From: Acidimicrobiia bacterium
GTDB taxonomy: Bacteria > Actinomycetota > Acidimicrobiia > Acidimicrobiales > Poriferisodalaceae
Reading direction: 5' to 3'
DNA length: 47,568 nucleotides
Assembly: GCA_022820505.1 (NCBI GenBank)
Contig: JAJEFK010000020.1
Location: 1-47,568, forward strand
In this document: in pieces, positions 1 to 10,263 of the stretch
Position numbering within the stretch: the first letter of the stretch is position 1
Layout: the number at the start of each line of letters is the position of its first letter
Position numbers and translations under genes: made by a program
Notes under the pieces: model-generated
Databases searched by the model: none
Seen by the model: the letters and a program-made list of their open reading frames with translations, nothing else
Told to the model about the DNA's origin: nothing

Positions 1-1
1 G

Positions 2-139
2 TACGGCTCGGCCAGCCAAGTCCGCGACGGCGTCGAGGCATGGTTCGACGCTGGCTGCAAGACACCGATCCTGGTGCCGTCCAGCACGAGCGGCGGCCAG
101 CTCAAGGCGCTCGAGGAGCTCTTCGACACGTTCGCCTGA
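2..139 (+). CDS. LLM-class F420-dependent oxidoreductase, C-terminal fragment
   Basis: The window opens inside a reading frame whose last 45 codons are present, ending in TGA at 137-139. The readable C-terminus has a YGSASQVRDGV segment, then TPILVPSS and a closing ALEELFDTF. This is the usual end of luciferase-like F420-dependent oxidoreductases, where a G-S-x-x-x-V segment precedes the last helix. The neighbour on the same strand belongs to the same superfamily, which supports the call. The 5' part lies outside the window, so substrate and start cannot be judged. Confidence 0.6.
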   Translation, partial: YGSASQVRDGVEAWFDAGCKTPILVPSSTSGGQLKALEELFDTFA

Positions 140-201
140 GATCCGGCGCCTGAGGCCATAGCGGAGAAGCCGCAGCTCGGAAACACCGATGGGCGCGCCG
201 T

Positions 202-207
202 TACGCT
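202..207 (+). promoter_or_regulatory. candidate -10 element for a leaderless transcript
   Basis: TACGCT lies only 7 bases before the ATG at 215. This spacing would put the transcription start at or beside the start codon, as in the leaderless mRNAs common in actinobacteria. There is no Shine-Dalgarno sequence before this ATG, which agrees. No convincing -35 hexamer is visible. The rest of the 140-214 gap shows nothing else. Confidence 0.3.
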
Positions 208-214
208 GCCGGGC

Positions 215-1111
215 ATGCATATCGAGCTGTTCGGATTCGACACCACACCTGAGCGCTTCGAGGCCAGCATCCGCGAGGCCTCCGAGCAGGGCTTTCGGCG
301 CTACTGGACGCCTCAGATCTTCGGCCACGACGCGCTGACCACCATCGCCGTCGCCGGCCGCGAGGTGCCCGGCATCCGGCTCGGCACCGCCGTGGTGCCC
401 ACCTACCCGCGGCACCCGATGATGCTGGCCCAGCAGGCGCTCACGACCCAAGCCGTGATCGGCGGCCGGCTGGATTTGGGCATCGGTCCGTCGCACAAGC
501 CGGTGGTCGAAGGCATGTGGGGGTACTCGTTCGACCGGCCGATCGCGCACATGCGTGACTACCTGACGATCTTGACGAAGCTGATGACAGATCGGCGCGT
601 CTCCCACGGCGGCGATGCCGTCGTCGGGCGTGGCGAGATCACTCCCCCGGCTGCCGATGCGCCGCCGGTGTTCGTCGCTGCGCTGGGCAGCCAGATGCTG
701 CGTCTGACTGCACGCATGGCCGACGGCACGTTCACCTGGATGACCGGACCGGCGACGCTGCGGGATCACACCGCGCCCACCATCAACGAGGCGGCAGCCG
801 AGGCCGCGCGGCCGGCGCCACAGGTAGTGGCCGGCTTCCCGGTGTGCGTGACCGATGACGCGGGCACCGCCCGCGAGCGAGCCGCCAAGGACCTGGTGGT
901 GTACGGCACGCTGCCCAGCTACCGGGCGATGCTCGACCGGGAGGGCCTCAGCGGCCCCGAGGACATCGCCGTCATCGGCAGCGCCGCCGAGGTCAGCGAC
1001 CGGATCAATGCGCTGGCCGACTGCGGCGTGACGTCATTCGCCGGATCGGCGTTCGGCACCCTCGACGAGCAAGCCGCCACCCGCGAGACCCTGATCAGCC
1101 TGCTGAGCTGA
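215..1111 (+). CDS. LLM-class F420-dependent oxidoreductase
   Basis: This is a 298-residue protein of the bacterial luciferase-like (TIM-barrel) superfamily. Members use reduced F420 or flavin to oxidise or reduce small organic substrates in the cytoplasm. Visible family features are the N-terminal MHIELFGFDTTPERF strand-helix, the WTPQIFGHDAL segment, RLGTAVVPTYPRHP near residue 70, GGRLDLGIGPSH near 85-95 and a C-terminal IGSAAEVSDRINAL stretch. The length suits the F420-dependent subgroup. It follows a second family member. Its last 78 bases overlap the 3' end of lgt on the other strand. The substrate cannot be predicted. Confidence 0.82.
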   Translation: MHIELFGFDTTPERFEASIREASEQGFRRYWTPQIFGHDALTTIAVAGREVPGIRLGTAVVPTYPRHPMMLAQQALTTQAVIGGRLDLGIGPSHKPVVEGMWGYSFDRPIAHMRDYLTILTKLMTDRRVSHGGDAVVGRGEITPPAADAPPVFVAALGSQMLRLTARMADGTFTWMTGPATLRDHTAPTINEAAAEAARPAPQVVAGFPVCVTDDAGTARERAAKDLVVYGTLPSYRAMLDREGLSGPEDIAVIGSAAEVSDRINALADCGVTSFAGSAFGTLDEQAATRETLISLLS

Positions 1112-1939
1112 ATCGGGGCCGCGGCGCAGGCCCACCAGCACGGCAATCAGCGCTGCGAGACCGACCACGATGCTGGTCCACACGTTGATCCGCATGCTCC
1201 ACAGCTCGTTGGCCGTGTCGATGCGCAGCAGCTCGATCCACAGCCGCCCGGCCGTGTAGCCGAGCACGTACACCGCGAACAGGTAGCCGGTGCGCAGGTG
1301 CGGCAGCACCTTGGGGACCACCCACACGAGCGTCGCGGCCAAGCACAGATTCCATAGCGCTTCGTAGGCGAACGTGGGATGAAACGTCTCTTCGAGGCCG
1401 TAGCCGGCCACACGATGCGCCTGATCGATCTCGAGCCCCCACGGCAGGTCCGTGGGCCGGCCGTAGAGCTCCTGGTTGAACCAGTTCCCTAAGCGGCCGA
1501 TGGCCTGGGCCACAGCAAGGGCGGGCGCCAGCGCGTCAAGCATCGCTCCGGTGCTGTGCCCGCCGCGGCGCAGCATCCACACCGCCACCAGCACGCCGGC
1601 CGAGATGCCGCCCCAGATGCCCAGGCCGCCCTGCCAGATCTTCAGCGCGTCGCCGACATTGCCCTTGTACCGATCGAAATCGGTGATGACGTGATACAGC
1701 CGGGCACCGATCAGGCCGGCCGGTACCGCCCAGATCGCGATCGTGCCCACCAGGTCGTTGGCCCGAGCCCGGTACGCGTCGTCTCGGTCTGCGATAACCC
1801 GCCGCCAGCGGCGCGACGTGATCCACAGTGCCACCAGCACCGACACGCCGATGGCAACGCCATAGGCTCGAATGTCGACCGGCCCGAGTGAGATGTAGCT
1901 GCGCGACGGGCTGGGAATCGACGCCAAGAGCCCGCTCAC
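1034..1939 (-). CDS. lgt: prolipoprotein diacylglyceryl transferase
   Basis: Lgt transfers diacylglycerol from phosphatidylglycerol to the lipobox cysteine of prolipoproteins at the inner membrane. The 301-residue product has the N-terminal IPSP motif and several hydrophobic segments. The family signature region GRLGNWFNQELYGRPT lies near residues 148-163. An HPTFAYEALWN segment and a C-terminal GRLWIELLRIDT follow. The start is GTG at 1939 and gives a normal family N-terminus. The hydrophilic C-terminal tail of about 30 residues reads into the 3' end of the convergent oxidoreductase gene. The upstream gap of 51 bases is shared with the divergent isomerase-fold gene. Confidence 0.95.
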   Translation of the reverse strand: MSGLLASIPSPSRSYISLGPVDIRAYGVAIGVSVLVALWITSRRWRRVIADRDDAYRARANDLVGTIAIWAVPAGLIGARLYHVITDFDRYKGNVGDALKIWQGGLGIWGGISAGVLVAVWMLRRGGHSTGAMLDALAPALAVAQAIGRLGNWFNQELYGRPTDLPWGLEIDQAHRVAGYGLEETFHPTFAYEALWNLCLAATLVWVVPKVLPHLRTGYLFAVYVLGYTAGRLWIELLRIDTANELWSMRINVWTSIVVGLAALIAVLVGLRRGPDSAQQADQGLAGGGLLVEGAERRSGE

Positions 1940-1990
1940 GTCATGGCTGCGGCCATTGGCTCGACCGGCAGGAGCAGGAGATCACAGGCC

Positions 1991-2728
1991 ATGAACGCCA
2001 CAGCGTACGCAGAGTTTCGGGCTGCGGAAGGCGCGCGACTCAACGAAATCGCCGCAGATGCCGAACGCTCGCCGGACATGTGGGCCAGACCGGTTCCCAG
2101 CTGCGGCGACTGGACCCTCCAAGCGCTCATCGAGCACTGCGCCACGGTCTGGACATTCGTGCGCAGCAGCATCACCGCCGGGGGGCGCGCCGATCTCGCC
2201 GCCATCGCCAGGCCGCCCGGTTCGGTGTCGCAGTGGCACGCAGACGCATTCGACGCACTTACCAGTCTCATGACGGAGCGACCGCCGTCCGCCGAAGCGT
2301 GGACGTGGGACCCCGAAGAGCAGTCCATGAGCTTCTGGTGGCGACGCATGGCGCACGAATGCACGATGCACCGGTGGGACGCTGAAGCCGCTCTGGGCAT
2401 CACGCCGGCACCGATAACACCCGAGCTCGCTGTCGACGGTGTCGACGAGCTCTTCGATGTCTACGTGCGCCTGAGACGACCGGACGGCTTCGCCGGCGAC
2501 GGCGAGACCGTGCACTTGCACGCCACCGACGCGCACGGCGAATGGGTCATCACCCGCACACCCGACGGAATGCAGGTGCAGCGGGCGCATGCGAAGTCCG
2601 ACGCGGCTGTACGGGGCCCGGCGCAAGATCTCCTGCTGTTCGTCTGGGGTCGGATCGACCCCGAACGGCTCGAGACGTTCGGCCGCACCGACCTGCTGGA
2701 CGAATGGCAGCGGGACGTGCGCTTCTGA
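1991..2728 (+). CDS. maleylpyruvate isomerase family mycothiol-dependent protein
   Basis: The 245-residue product has the DinB/MDMPI four-helix fold of actinobacterial mycothiol-dependent enzymes. Seen are SCGDWTLQALIEHCATVW near residues 33-50, and WWRRMAHECTMHRWDAEAALG near 115-135, whose histidines are likely metal ligands. A C-terminal small domain ends in a typical DLLLFVWGR segment. A longer frame opens at 1943, but I chose ATG 1991 because AGGAG lies about 12 bases before it and because the protein then starts like its family. The family isomerises or transfers thiols with mycothiol; the substrate is unknown. Its stop lies 44 bases from the convergent oxidoreductase gene. Confidence 0.8.
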   Translation: MNATAYAEFRAAEGARLNEIAADAERSPDMWARPVPSCGDWTLQALIEHCATVWTFVRSSITAGGRADLAAIARPPGSVSQWHADAFDALTSLMTERPPSAEAWTWDPEEQSMSFWWRRMAHECTMHRWDAEAALGITPAPITPELAVDGVDELFDVYVRLRRPDGFAGDGETVHLHATDAHGEWVITRTPDGMQVQRAHAKSDAAVRGPAQDLLLFVWGRIDPERLETFGRTDLLDEWQRDVRF

Positions 2729-2772
2729 CCGAGTGCCCGCAGCCGAAGCGGCAAGCCCTTCCGCTCCCAGCG

Positions 2773-3759
2773 CTACAGGCGTGCGCCCTCGTAGGCGGCG
2801 GCGCGGACGCCTCGCTCGGCCAGCTCGGCAAGCCACGGCAACGGGTCGTCGAGCATGCCCAGCCCCCACGCGCCAGTGGGCAATTCGTCGGCCAGCGCCC
2901 AGCCGGCAGCGGTCGCTGCCACCGCAGCAGCGGCCGCACTCGGATGGTCGATCACGCCGAGCACGTCGGTGCAGTGGCGGCCGTTTCGTATGCCGCGCAG
3001 CTCCACCCGCACCCCGCCCGGCCCGCCTTCGGGATGGGGCGGCCGCAGCATCGGCAGCATGGCCGTGAGGCGATCGCGCCGCGTACCCGCCACACGTGCG
3101 GTCACTCGTTCGACATCGCCGAACGCCGGCACCAGCAACAGCGCATCCGCCAGCGCCGCCCGGTAACAGTCGTGGGCGCCGAGCGGATCGGGGAACCACA
3201 CGAGCTCCCGGCCCGATCCGCCGCGACGGCGCCGCCATTGCCCGTCGCGCCAATCCACCGAGGTTCCGGTCCTGGCTCGGTGCAGCTGGCGCTGGCATGC
3301 CGGGCCTCCAGTGCCGACCCGGGCGATGTGCACTTCGGTGACCACGTCGAATCGGGCCGCGCCGTGGCGGGCCAGCAGGCAGCTGTAACCCGGCGAGAAG
3401 CCCGCACCCACCACGACGGATCGTTTGGCGTTGACGGCTCGCTTGTTCATCTCGAGCAATTGCTCGACGTCGGCCACGGCACCCGACAGCGACACCACGT
3501 GCGAATGGCGTTCGAGGGCCTTGCCGGCGAGCGCAGCGTGGCCGCCGCTCGGCAGGCTGAGCACCACCACGTCAGCTTCCGGCAAGGCGCCGGGTTCCAA
3601 TACCTCCACGTCCACATCGAGCAACTGTGCAGCGAGGCCGCGCAGTCGTGCGGTGTGGCGCGATCCCAGCACGAGCCGGTCGACGTCGGGCCGCGAGGCC
3701 AGCTGCCGGGCGATTCGCTGCCCTACCGCGCCCGCGCCGATGACTGCAACCGTGCTCAT
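2773..3759 (-). CDS. NAD(P)-binding oxidoreductase, saccharopine dehydrogenase-like
   Basis: This 328-residue protein begins with a Rossmann signature (AVIGAGAVGQRIARQLA, residues 5-21), followed by an LVLGSR strand and a VVVLSLPSGGHAALAGKALE stretch typical of saccharopine-dehydrogenase-like and related oxidoreductases. A glycine-containing VVGAGFSPGYSCLLA segment follows near 117-131. The central portion is rich in arginine and short of the usual catalytic-domain landmarks, so the substrate is not predictable. The ATG at 3759 overlaps the stop of a five-codon upstream ORF created by a 14-base tandem duplication. No clear ribosome binding site is visible. Confidence 0.65.
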   Translation of the reverse strand: MSTVAVIGAGAVGQRIARQLASRPDVDRLVLGSRHTARLRGLAAQLLDVDVEVLEPGALPEADVVVLSLPSGGHAALAGKALERHSHVVSLSGAVADVEQLLEMNKRAVNAKRSVVVGAGFSPGYSCLLARHGAARFDVVTEVHIARVGTGGPACQRQLHRARTGTSVDWRDGQWRRRRGGSGRELVWFPDPLGAHDCYRAALADALLLVPAFGDVERVTARVAGTRRDRLTAMLPMLRPPHPEGGPGGVRVELRGIRNGRHCTDVLGVIDHPSAAAAAVAATAAGWALADELPTGAWGLGMLDDPLPWLAELAERGVRAAAYEGARL

Positions 3760-3787
3760 GGGATTGGGCTCATGGGATTGGGCTCAC
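3754..3787. repeat. 14-base tandem duplication over a start codon
   Basis: The unit GCTCATGGGATTGG occurs twice in tandem (3754-3767, 3768-3781), followed by a partial third copy GCTCAC. On the minus strand the duplication copies the start codon of the oxidoreductase gene. The upstream copy (ATG at 3773) opens a five-codon ORF, MSPIP. Its TGA (3758-3756) overlaps the true ATG (3759-3757) in an ATGA arrangement. Confidence 0.85.
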
Positions 3788-3798
3788 GCGTTCGGCGA

Positions 3799-3936
3799 TC
3801 ACCGCAGATCGGAGCCGGCCAGCTCACGCCAACTGCCTTCCCTGCGGGGAATGTCCTGCGATGAACGCAGCCGCAGCACGATGGTGACCAGACCGCCAAC
3901 GACCACGGCGAGCAGCGCCCGGCGAAGAAAGCTCAC
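3799..3936 (-). CDS. small membrane protein beside tRNA-Ile (DLW-39-like position)
   Basis: A 45-codon frame starts with GTG at 3936 and ends with TGA at 3799. It encodes a basic start (SFLRR), one hydrophobic helix (ALLAVVVGGLVTIVLRL) and a short polar tail ending near GSWRELAGSDLR. Actinobacteria often carry a tiny membrane protein (DLW-39 family) just downstream of the tRNA-Ile that follows gyrA, and this frame has that position and topology. There is no Shine-Dalgarno sequence. The call rests on size, hydrophobicity and position, not on a sequence match I can verify. Confidence 0.45.
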   Translation of the reverse strand: MSFLRRALLAVVVGGLVTIVLRLRSSQDIPRREGSWRELAGSDLR

Positions 3937-3959
3937 TGTGGCCGACGCTGGTCCATGTG

Positions 3960-4033
<74 letters not shown>

Positions 4034-4122
4034 GCGGAGCCGCACACACTACAGCCCAGTCGTCAATGTGTGCGCCCGCTGCGGCGGCGGCAGCTGTGAC
4101 ATCTGCGCCTGTCGACGCAGGT

Positions 4123-4800
4123 TCAGCGGGCGGGCGGGCGGCGCTCGTCTTCGAGCACGGTGACCCGGACACCGCCGGTGAGATCGCTGATCAGGTTGAA
4201 CATGATCGCCATCACTACGTTGAAGGCCACGCCGACCGTGGCGACAATGAGCCCGATGATCCGGGCGCGCCGGAAGATCACCATCCCGTCGATGGTCCAG
4301 CTCTCATAGGAGCCGACTTCGGTGATGAACGACTCCACCTTGTCGACGAGACCTGAGCGCTGAGCCGCATTCCACAGCAGCACACCCGCTGCCAGCACGG
4401 CGACATACAGGCAGGCGTACAACAGCACCGACACTTTGAACACCGACCAGGGATCGATGTGACGCAAGATCCGGTGCGTTCGCCTCACCCGGGCTCGACG
4501 CTGGCTCAGCCACGCCCAGCGCATCGGCGGGGCTTCTTCGGAAGGCGCCGAGGGGGGCGGAGCCATCGCCGGCTGACCAGGCACCGCATGGGACGGCGCA
4601 ATCTCACCCTGCGACGGGGGGATCTGGGGCGGCATGGATGCACCGGGTGCCGGATTCTGTGCGGCCAGCGTGCGGCCACGGCGACGACGGGCGCTGCTCA
4701 CTGGGGTAATGCCCAGCGCCTCGGCGAAGAGTTCGTCGGTGGGAGTCGGGCCGCCCGGCTCCGGCGACGGCGGCTCCCCACCCGATGTCGCATCGGCCAC
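4123..4800 (-). CDS. DUF3566 domain membrane protein
   Basis: This 225-residue protein has a low-complexity Pro/Ala/Ser-rich cytoplasmic N-terminus (about 1-100), then the DUF3566 domain. The domain shows the conserved HIDPWSVFKVSVLL entry (near residues 114-127), a first transmembrane helix (YACLYVAVLAAGVLLWNAA), a soluble loop with YESWTIDG, and a second helix (IIGLIVATVGVAFNVVMAIMFNLI) followed by DLTGGVRVTVLE. The same family sits next to gyrA in mycobacteria. The start is GTG at 4800. It follows the TadE-like gene in the gyrase direction. Its function is unknown; an envelope or division role is only inferred from family context. Confidence 0.9.
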   Translation of the reverse strand: MADATSGGEPPSPEPGGPTPTDELFAEALGITPVSSARRRRGRTLAAQNPAPGASMPPQIPPSQGEIAPSHAVPGQPAMAPPPSAPSEEAPPMRWAWLSQRRARVRRTHRILRHIDPWSVFKVSVLLYACLYVAVLAAGVLLWNAAQRSGLVDKVESFITEVGSYESWTIDGMVIFRRARIIGLIVATVGVAFNVVMAIMFNLISDLTGGVRVTVLEDERRPPAR

Positions 4801-4817
4801 GCTTCGCAGTGTAGGAG

Positions 4818-5228
4818 TCAGCCCACAGGACCCCCGGTCGCCGAGCCAGCCTGCGGCAACGGTGCCGCAGCGGCAGCCGAAGCCTGCTGGCCATCGAGTT
4901 CCACGATGACCTCCACCTGCACCATGCCATTGCCGACGTGAGGTTCGAACGATGCCAGCTCCCCGCCAGCCTCACGCGCCATGGCCGACGCTGCCGCATC
5001 GTCAGGAAGCGCACCGTGCGCGATCGCATTGCGGTCAGCGGCAACGAGTGTCGCCAACGCCGCAGCATCCGCGACGGCTTGGGCTCGCGAACTCGCCACC
5101 GCAGCCTGACCCCAGCGGGCTACCAAGCCCAACCCCACGAGCAGAGCCAGCGCCAACAGCGCCACCGGCAGTGCTGCCTGCCCGCTCTGGGTCCGAGCCC
5201 CCATCGTTCGCGATGAACACGTCGGCAT
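4818..5228 (-). CDS. TadE/TadG-like secreted or pilus-associated protein
   Basis: This 136-residue protein has a short polar N-terminus followed by one hydrophobic segment (GQAALPVALLALALLVGLGLVA). After it comes an alanine-rich stretch, SRAQAVADAAALATLVAADRN, the hallmark of TadE/TadG-like and helicase/secretion-neighbourhood proteins in actinobacteria. The remainder is Ala/Gln-rich with no catalytic motif. ATG 5228 lies 10 bases after the gyrA stop and an in-frame ATG at 5204 is equally possible; neither has a ribosome binding site. No tad or flp genes are nearby, so a pilus role is not supported beyond the family resemblance. Confidence 0.6.
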   Translation of the reverse strand: MPTCSSRTMGARTQSGQAALPVALLALALLVGLGLVARWGQAAVASSRAQAVADAAALATLVAADRNAIAHGALPDDAAASAMAREAGGELASFEPHVGNGMVQVEVIVELDGQQASAAAAAPLPQAGSATGGPVG

Positions 5229-5237
5229 CAGCCGACG

Positions 5238-7808
5238 CTACGACGCTGGATCTGCCTCGTTCGAAGGGTTTTCGCGAGGTTCGCCGTCAACTTCGTCGGC
5301 GTCGGGAATATCTGGCATCTCGACGGGCGCGATAGCCACGACCTCCTCGCCGTCCTCAAGCGCCATGGCTCGCACGCCGCCCGCGACACGTCCCTGACTC
5401 GAGATGTCTGACACCGGGGTGCGGATGAGCACGCCGCTGGAAGACACCAGCAACACCTCGTCGACAGCATCCACGAGTCGAGCCCCCACCACATGGGACT
5501 CCGCGTCCGGCAGCTTGACGGCTATCACGCCCAGCCCGCCACGGCCCTTGCGCGGGAACAGTGCGGCAGCTGTGCGCTTGGCCGACCCGGTGCTGGTCAC
5601 CACCAGCAGGTCGCGGTTGTCCTCCCCGTCCAGCACGTCCGCCGCAGCCACGGTGTCGCCGCCGCGCAGTCGCATTGCGCGCACGCCGGCTGCACTGCGG
5701 CCCATCGAGCGCACCTCGCTCTCGGCGAAGCGCATAGCGCGGCCTCCACGAGACACGACGAGCACGTCGTTGTCACCGGACGTCTCAAGCACACGTACGA
5801 GCTCGTCACCTTCCCGCAGGCTCAGCGCGATCAACCCGTTCGAGCGGATGTTCTCGTATGCACTCAACGGCGTCTTCTTGGCGAGCCCCTGACGGGTCAC
5901 GAACATCAAATACCGATCCGAGGGGAATTCACGCGCCTCCACGACGGCTTCGACTCGTTCATCTGCCGTGAGCTGCAGCAGGTTCACCAGCGCCGTGCCC
6001 CGTGCCGTGCGGTTCGTGAGCGGCACCTCGTACGCCTTCAGCCGGTGTACCCGACCCCGGTTGGTGAAGCACAGCAGCCAGGCATGCGCCGTCGTCAGCA
6101 GTACGCGCACCACGGCATCGTCGTCCTTGAGCCGAGCGCCCTGCACGCCCCGACCGCCCCGCCCCTGCGTCCGGAACATGTCAGGCGACGTTGCCTTCAC
6201 GTAGCCCTCGCGCGTCAGCGTCACCACCAGCGGCTCGTCCTCGATGAGATCCTCGGCGTCCATCTCGCCGGGATCAGTGACAATCTCCGTGCGCCGCGGC
6301 GTCTGATGCTCGGCACGCAAGGCGCTCAGCTCATCGATGATGACCTGCCGCAGCCGGCCGTCGTCGCCCAGGATGGCCTCCAGCTCGGCAATCACCTGCG
6401 TCAGCTCGGCCAGCTCGTCGCTCAACCGTGTGCGCCCCAGCCGGGTCAGGCGGCTCAGCTGCATGTCGAGGATGTGGTTCGCCTGCTCAGCGCTGAACGA
6501 CATCGGCTCATCGCAGAGCCCCGCCAGTGCCGCGGCCCGATCATTGCTGGAGCGGATCAGGGCGATGATCTCGTCGATCACATCGAGCGCACGCAGCAGG
6601 CCCTCCACGATGTGCGCTCTTGCTCGGGCCTCGTCCAGCCGGTGCTGACTGCGCCGGGTGACCACCTCGATCTGGTGGTCGACATATGCGACCAGCGCAT
6701 CCCTGAGGTTCAGCGTGCGCGGTACCCCGTCGACCAGCGCCACCATGTTCACGGCAAAGCTGGACTGCAGCGGCGTGTGCTTCCACAGGTTGTTGAGCAC
6801 CACGTTCGCCGGCGCCGACGGTCGCAGCTCGATGACGAAGCGCGTCTTGCCCTTCGCGGACTCGTTGCGCAGCTCGGTGATGCCCTCGATGACCTTGCGG
6901 TTCACCGCATCGGCGATCTTGCGCTCGATGTTCTCCACTGAGGTCTGGTACGGGATCTCGGTGACCACGATGCTCGACCGCTTGCCGTTCTCGACGATCT
7001 CGGCTCGGGCTCGTAGCTTCACCGAGCCACGGCCGGTCGTCATGGCCTCCCGGGCACCGGCGCGGCCGAGCATCCTGCCGCCAGTCGGAAAGTCGGGCCC
7101 GCGCACGAACTCCATCAAGTCTTCGACGGAGGCGTCGGGACTCCCGATGAGGTGAATCGTGGCGTCGATGATCTCGCCGAGATTGTGCGTGGGGATATTG
7201 GTGGCCATGCCCACCGCGATGCCCTGGCTGCCATTGACCAGCAGGTTCGGGAACCGCGATGGCAGCACCAGCGGTTCGGTGCGGGAGCCGTCGAAGTTCG
7301 CGGCAAAGTCCACCGTCTGCTCATCGATGCCCTCAGCCATGGTCATGGCCAGGTCGGTCAGGCGGCATTCGGTGTAGCGGTAGGCAGCCGGCGGATCCGA
7401 CGGTGAGCCGAAGTTGCCGTGCGGGTCGATCAGCGTGTTCGCCAGGCTGAACGACTGGCCCATCCGCACGAGCGCGTCGTAGATCGAGCCGTCGCCATGG
7501 GGGTGGTAGTTGGCGATGACGTCACCGACCACCGTGGCGCATTTCTTGTGAGGACGGTCCGGGCGCAGGCCGGTGTCGAACATCGACCACAGGATCCGAC
7601 GATGCACCGGCTTCAGGCCGTCACGGGCATCAGGCAGCGCCCGCGAGGTGATGACCGACATGGCGTAGTCGAGGAAGGACTGCTCCATCTCGGTCTGGAT
7701 CTCGACGTCCACAATGCCGATGGCGCCGCCTGCAAGCGAGTCGGCGCTGCCAACGACGCCGCCCTCGTCGGGCGAGCCTGTGCCGGTGTCAGGGTCGTCG
7801 TCGCTCAT
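5238..7808 (-). CDS. gyrA: DNA gyrase subunit A
   Basis: GyrA is the DNA-cutting and wrapping subunit of the A2B2 gyrase that introduces negative supercoils. The 856-residue product starts at ATG 7808 (MSDDDPDTG); an open frame continues further upstream but lies inside gyrB and is not family sequence. Visible features are [29 protein letters not shown], the [17 protein letters not shown] resistance-determining region, the catalytic tyrosine in RYTEC, and the GyrA box QGRGGRG in the C-terminal pinwheel domain. The residue matching E. coli Ser83 is glycine. The gene follows gyrB by 34 bases, so the two are probably co-transcribed. The C-terminus is acidic. Confidence 0.98.
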   Translation of the reverse strand: MSDDDPDTGTGSPDEGGVVGSADSLAGGAIGIVDVEIQTEMEQSFLDYAMSVITSRALPDARDGLKPVHRRILWSMFDTGLRPDRPHKKCATVVGDVIANYHPHGDGSIYDALVRMGQSFSLANTLIDPHGNFGSPSDPPAAYRYTECRLTDLAMTMAEGIDEQTVDFAANFDGSRTEPLVLPSRFPNLLVNGSQGIAVGMATNIPTHNLGEIIDATIHLIGSPDASVEDLMEFVRGPDFPTGGRMLGRAGAREAMTTGRGSVKLRARAEIVENGKRSSIVVTEIPYQTSVENIERKIADAVNRKVIEGITELRNESAKGKTRFVIELRPSAPANVVLNNLWKHTPLQSSFAVNMVALVDGVPRTLNLRDALVAYVDHQIEVVTRRSQHRLDEARARAHIVEGLLRALDVIDEIIALIRSSNDRAAALAGLCDEPMSFSAEQANHILDMQLSRLTRLGRTRLSDELAELTQVIAELEAILGDDGRLRQVIIDELSALRAEHQTPRRTEIVTDPGEMDAEDLIEDEPLVVTLTREGYVKATSPDMFRTQGRGGRGVQGARLKDDDAVVRVLLTTAHAWLLCFTNRGRVHRLKAYEVPLTNRTARGTALVNLLQLTADERVEAVVEAREFPSDRYLMFVTRQGLAKKTPLSAYENIRSNGLIALSLREGDELVRVLETSGDNDVLVVSRGGRAMRFAESEVRSMGRSAAGVRAMRLRGGDTVAAADVLDGEDNRDLLVVTSTGSAKRTAAALFPRKGRGGLGVIAVKLPDAESHVVGARLVDAVDEVLLVSSSGVLIRTPVSDISSQGRVAGGVRAMALEDGEEVVAIAPVEMPDIPDADEVDGEPRENPSNEADPAS

Positions 7809-7842
7809 GGCGCTCCCAACCGGATCCGTCTGCCTGCCACGC

Positions 7843-9861
<2,019 letters not shown>

Positions 9862-9924
9862 CTACTGGGCGGCGATCGATTTTCGGCGTAGGAGCAGCTG
9901 TTTCGGCACCAGTAAAACCGCAGG

Positions 9925-10263
9925 TCAGAGACGTTTTTTCTGCCCAGTGCCAGGATGCACGCGGAGGTGCAGCTCAGAGATCGTCGCGGCTCCCGAATCG
10001 GCGTTCAGTGCGGCCAGAATCCGGCTGGAGTGGTAACGCAATTCGGTCGCCCAGGCAGGATCGTCCACGACGACTGTCAGCCGGCCGGCTTCGAGCCGTT
10101 CGGGGTGCGCGTGGGCCGCAATGGCCTCGCCGACGGCCTCGGTCCAGCGCTCGTTGAGGTCGATCGCGCGGCCCCGTGAACCGAATCCGGCAGTGACCGC
10201 CTTGAGCGAGTCGCCGATCGACCGAGGCTCGCGGCCGCCCGATGCGCGACGGCGCCTGCTCAT
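9925..10263 (-). CDS. DciA/DUF721 family protein
   Basis: The 112-residue basic protein has the DUF721 fold. The family includes DciA, which loads or helps the replicative helicase DnaB in most bacteria lacking DnaC. Visible features are a basic N-terminus, ERWTEAVGEAIAAHAHPERLEAGRLTVVVDDPAWATELRYHSSRIL (read here as two motifs around residues 39-82), and a short basic C-terminus. It sits between recF and gyrB, the standard actinobacterial place. Its ATG overlaps the recF stop (ATGA), which implies translational coupling. Helicase assistance is inferred from the family. Confidence 0.85.
   Translation of the reverse strand: MSRRRRASGGREPRSIGDSLKAVTAGFGSRGRAIDLNERWTEAVGEAIAAHAHPERLEAGRLTVVVDDPAWATELRYHSSRILAALNADSGAATISELHLRVHPGTGQKKRL

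Noticed and set aside
2542..3864. Open frame of 440 codons on the plus strand over 2.5-3.9 kb
   Set aside because: It overlaps two better-supported genes, has no motif, and the opposite strand has a clear Rossmann protein.
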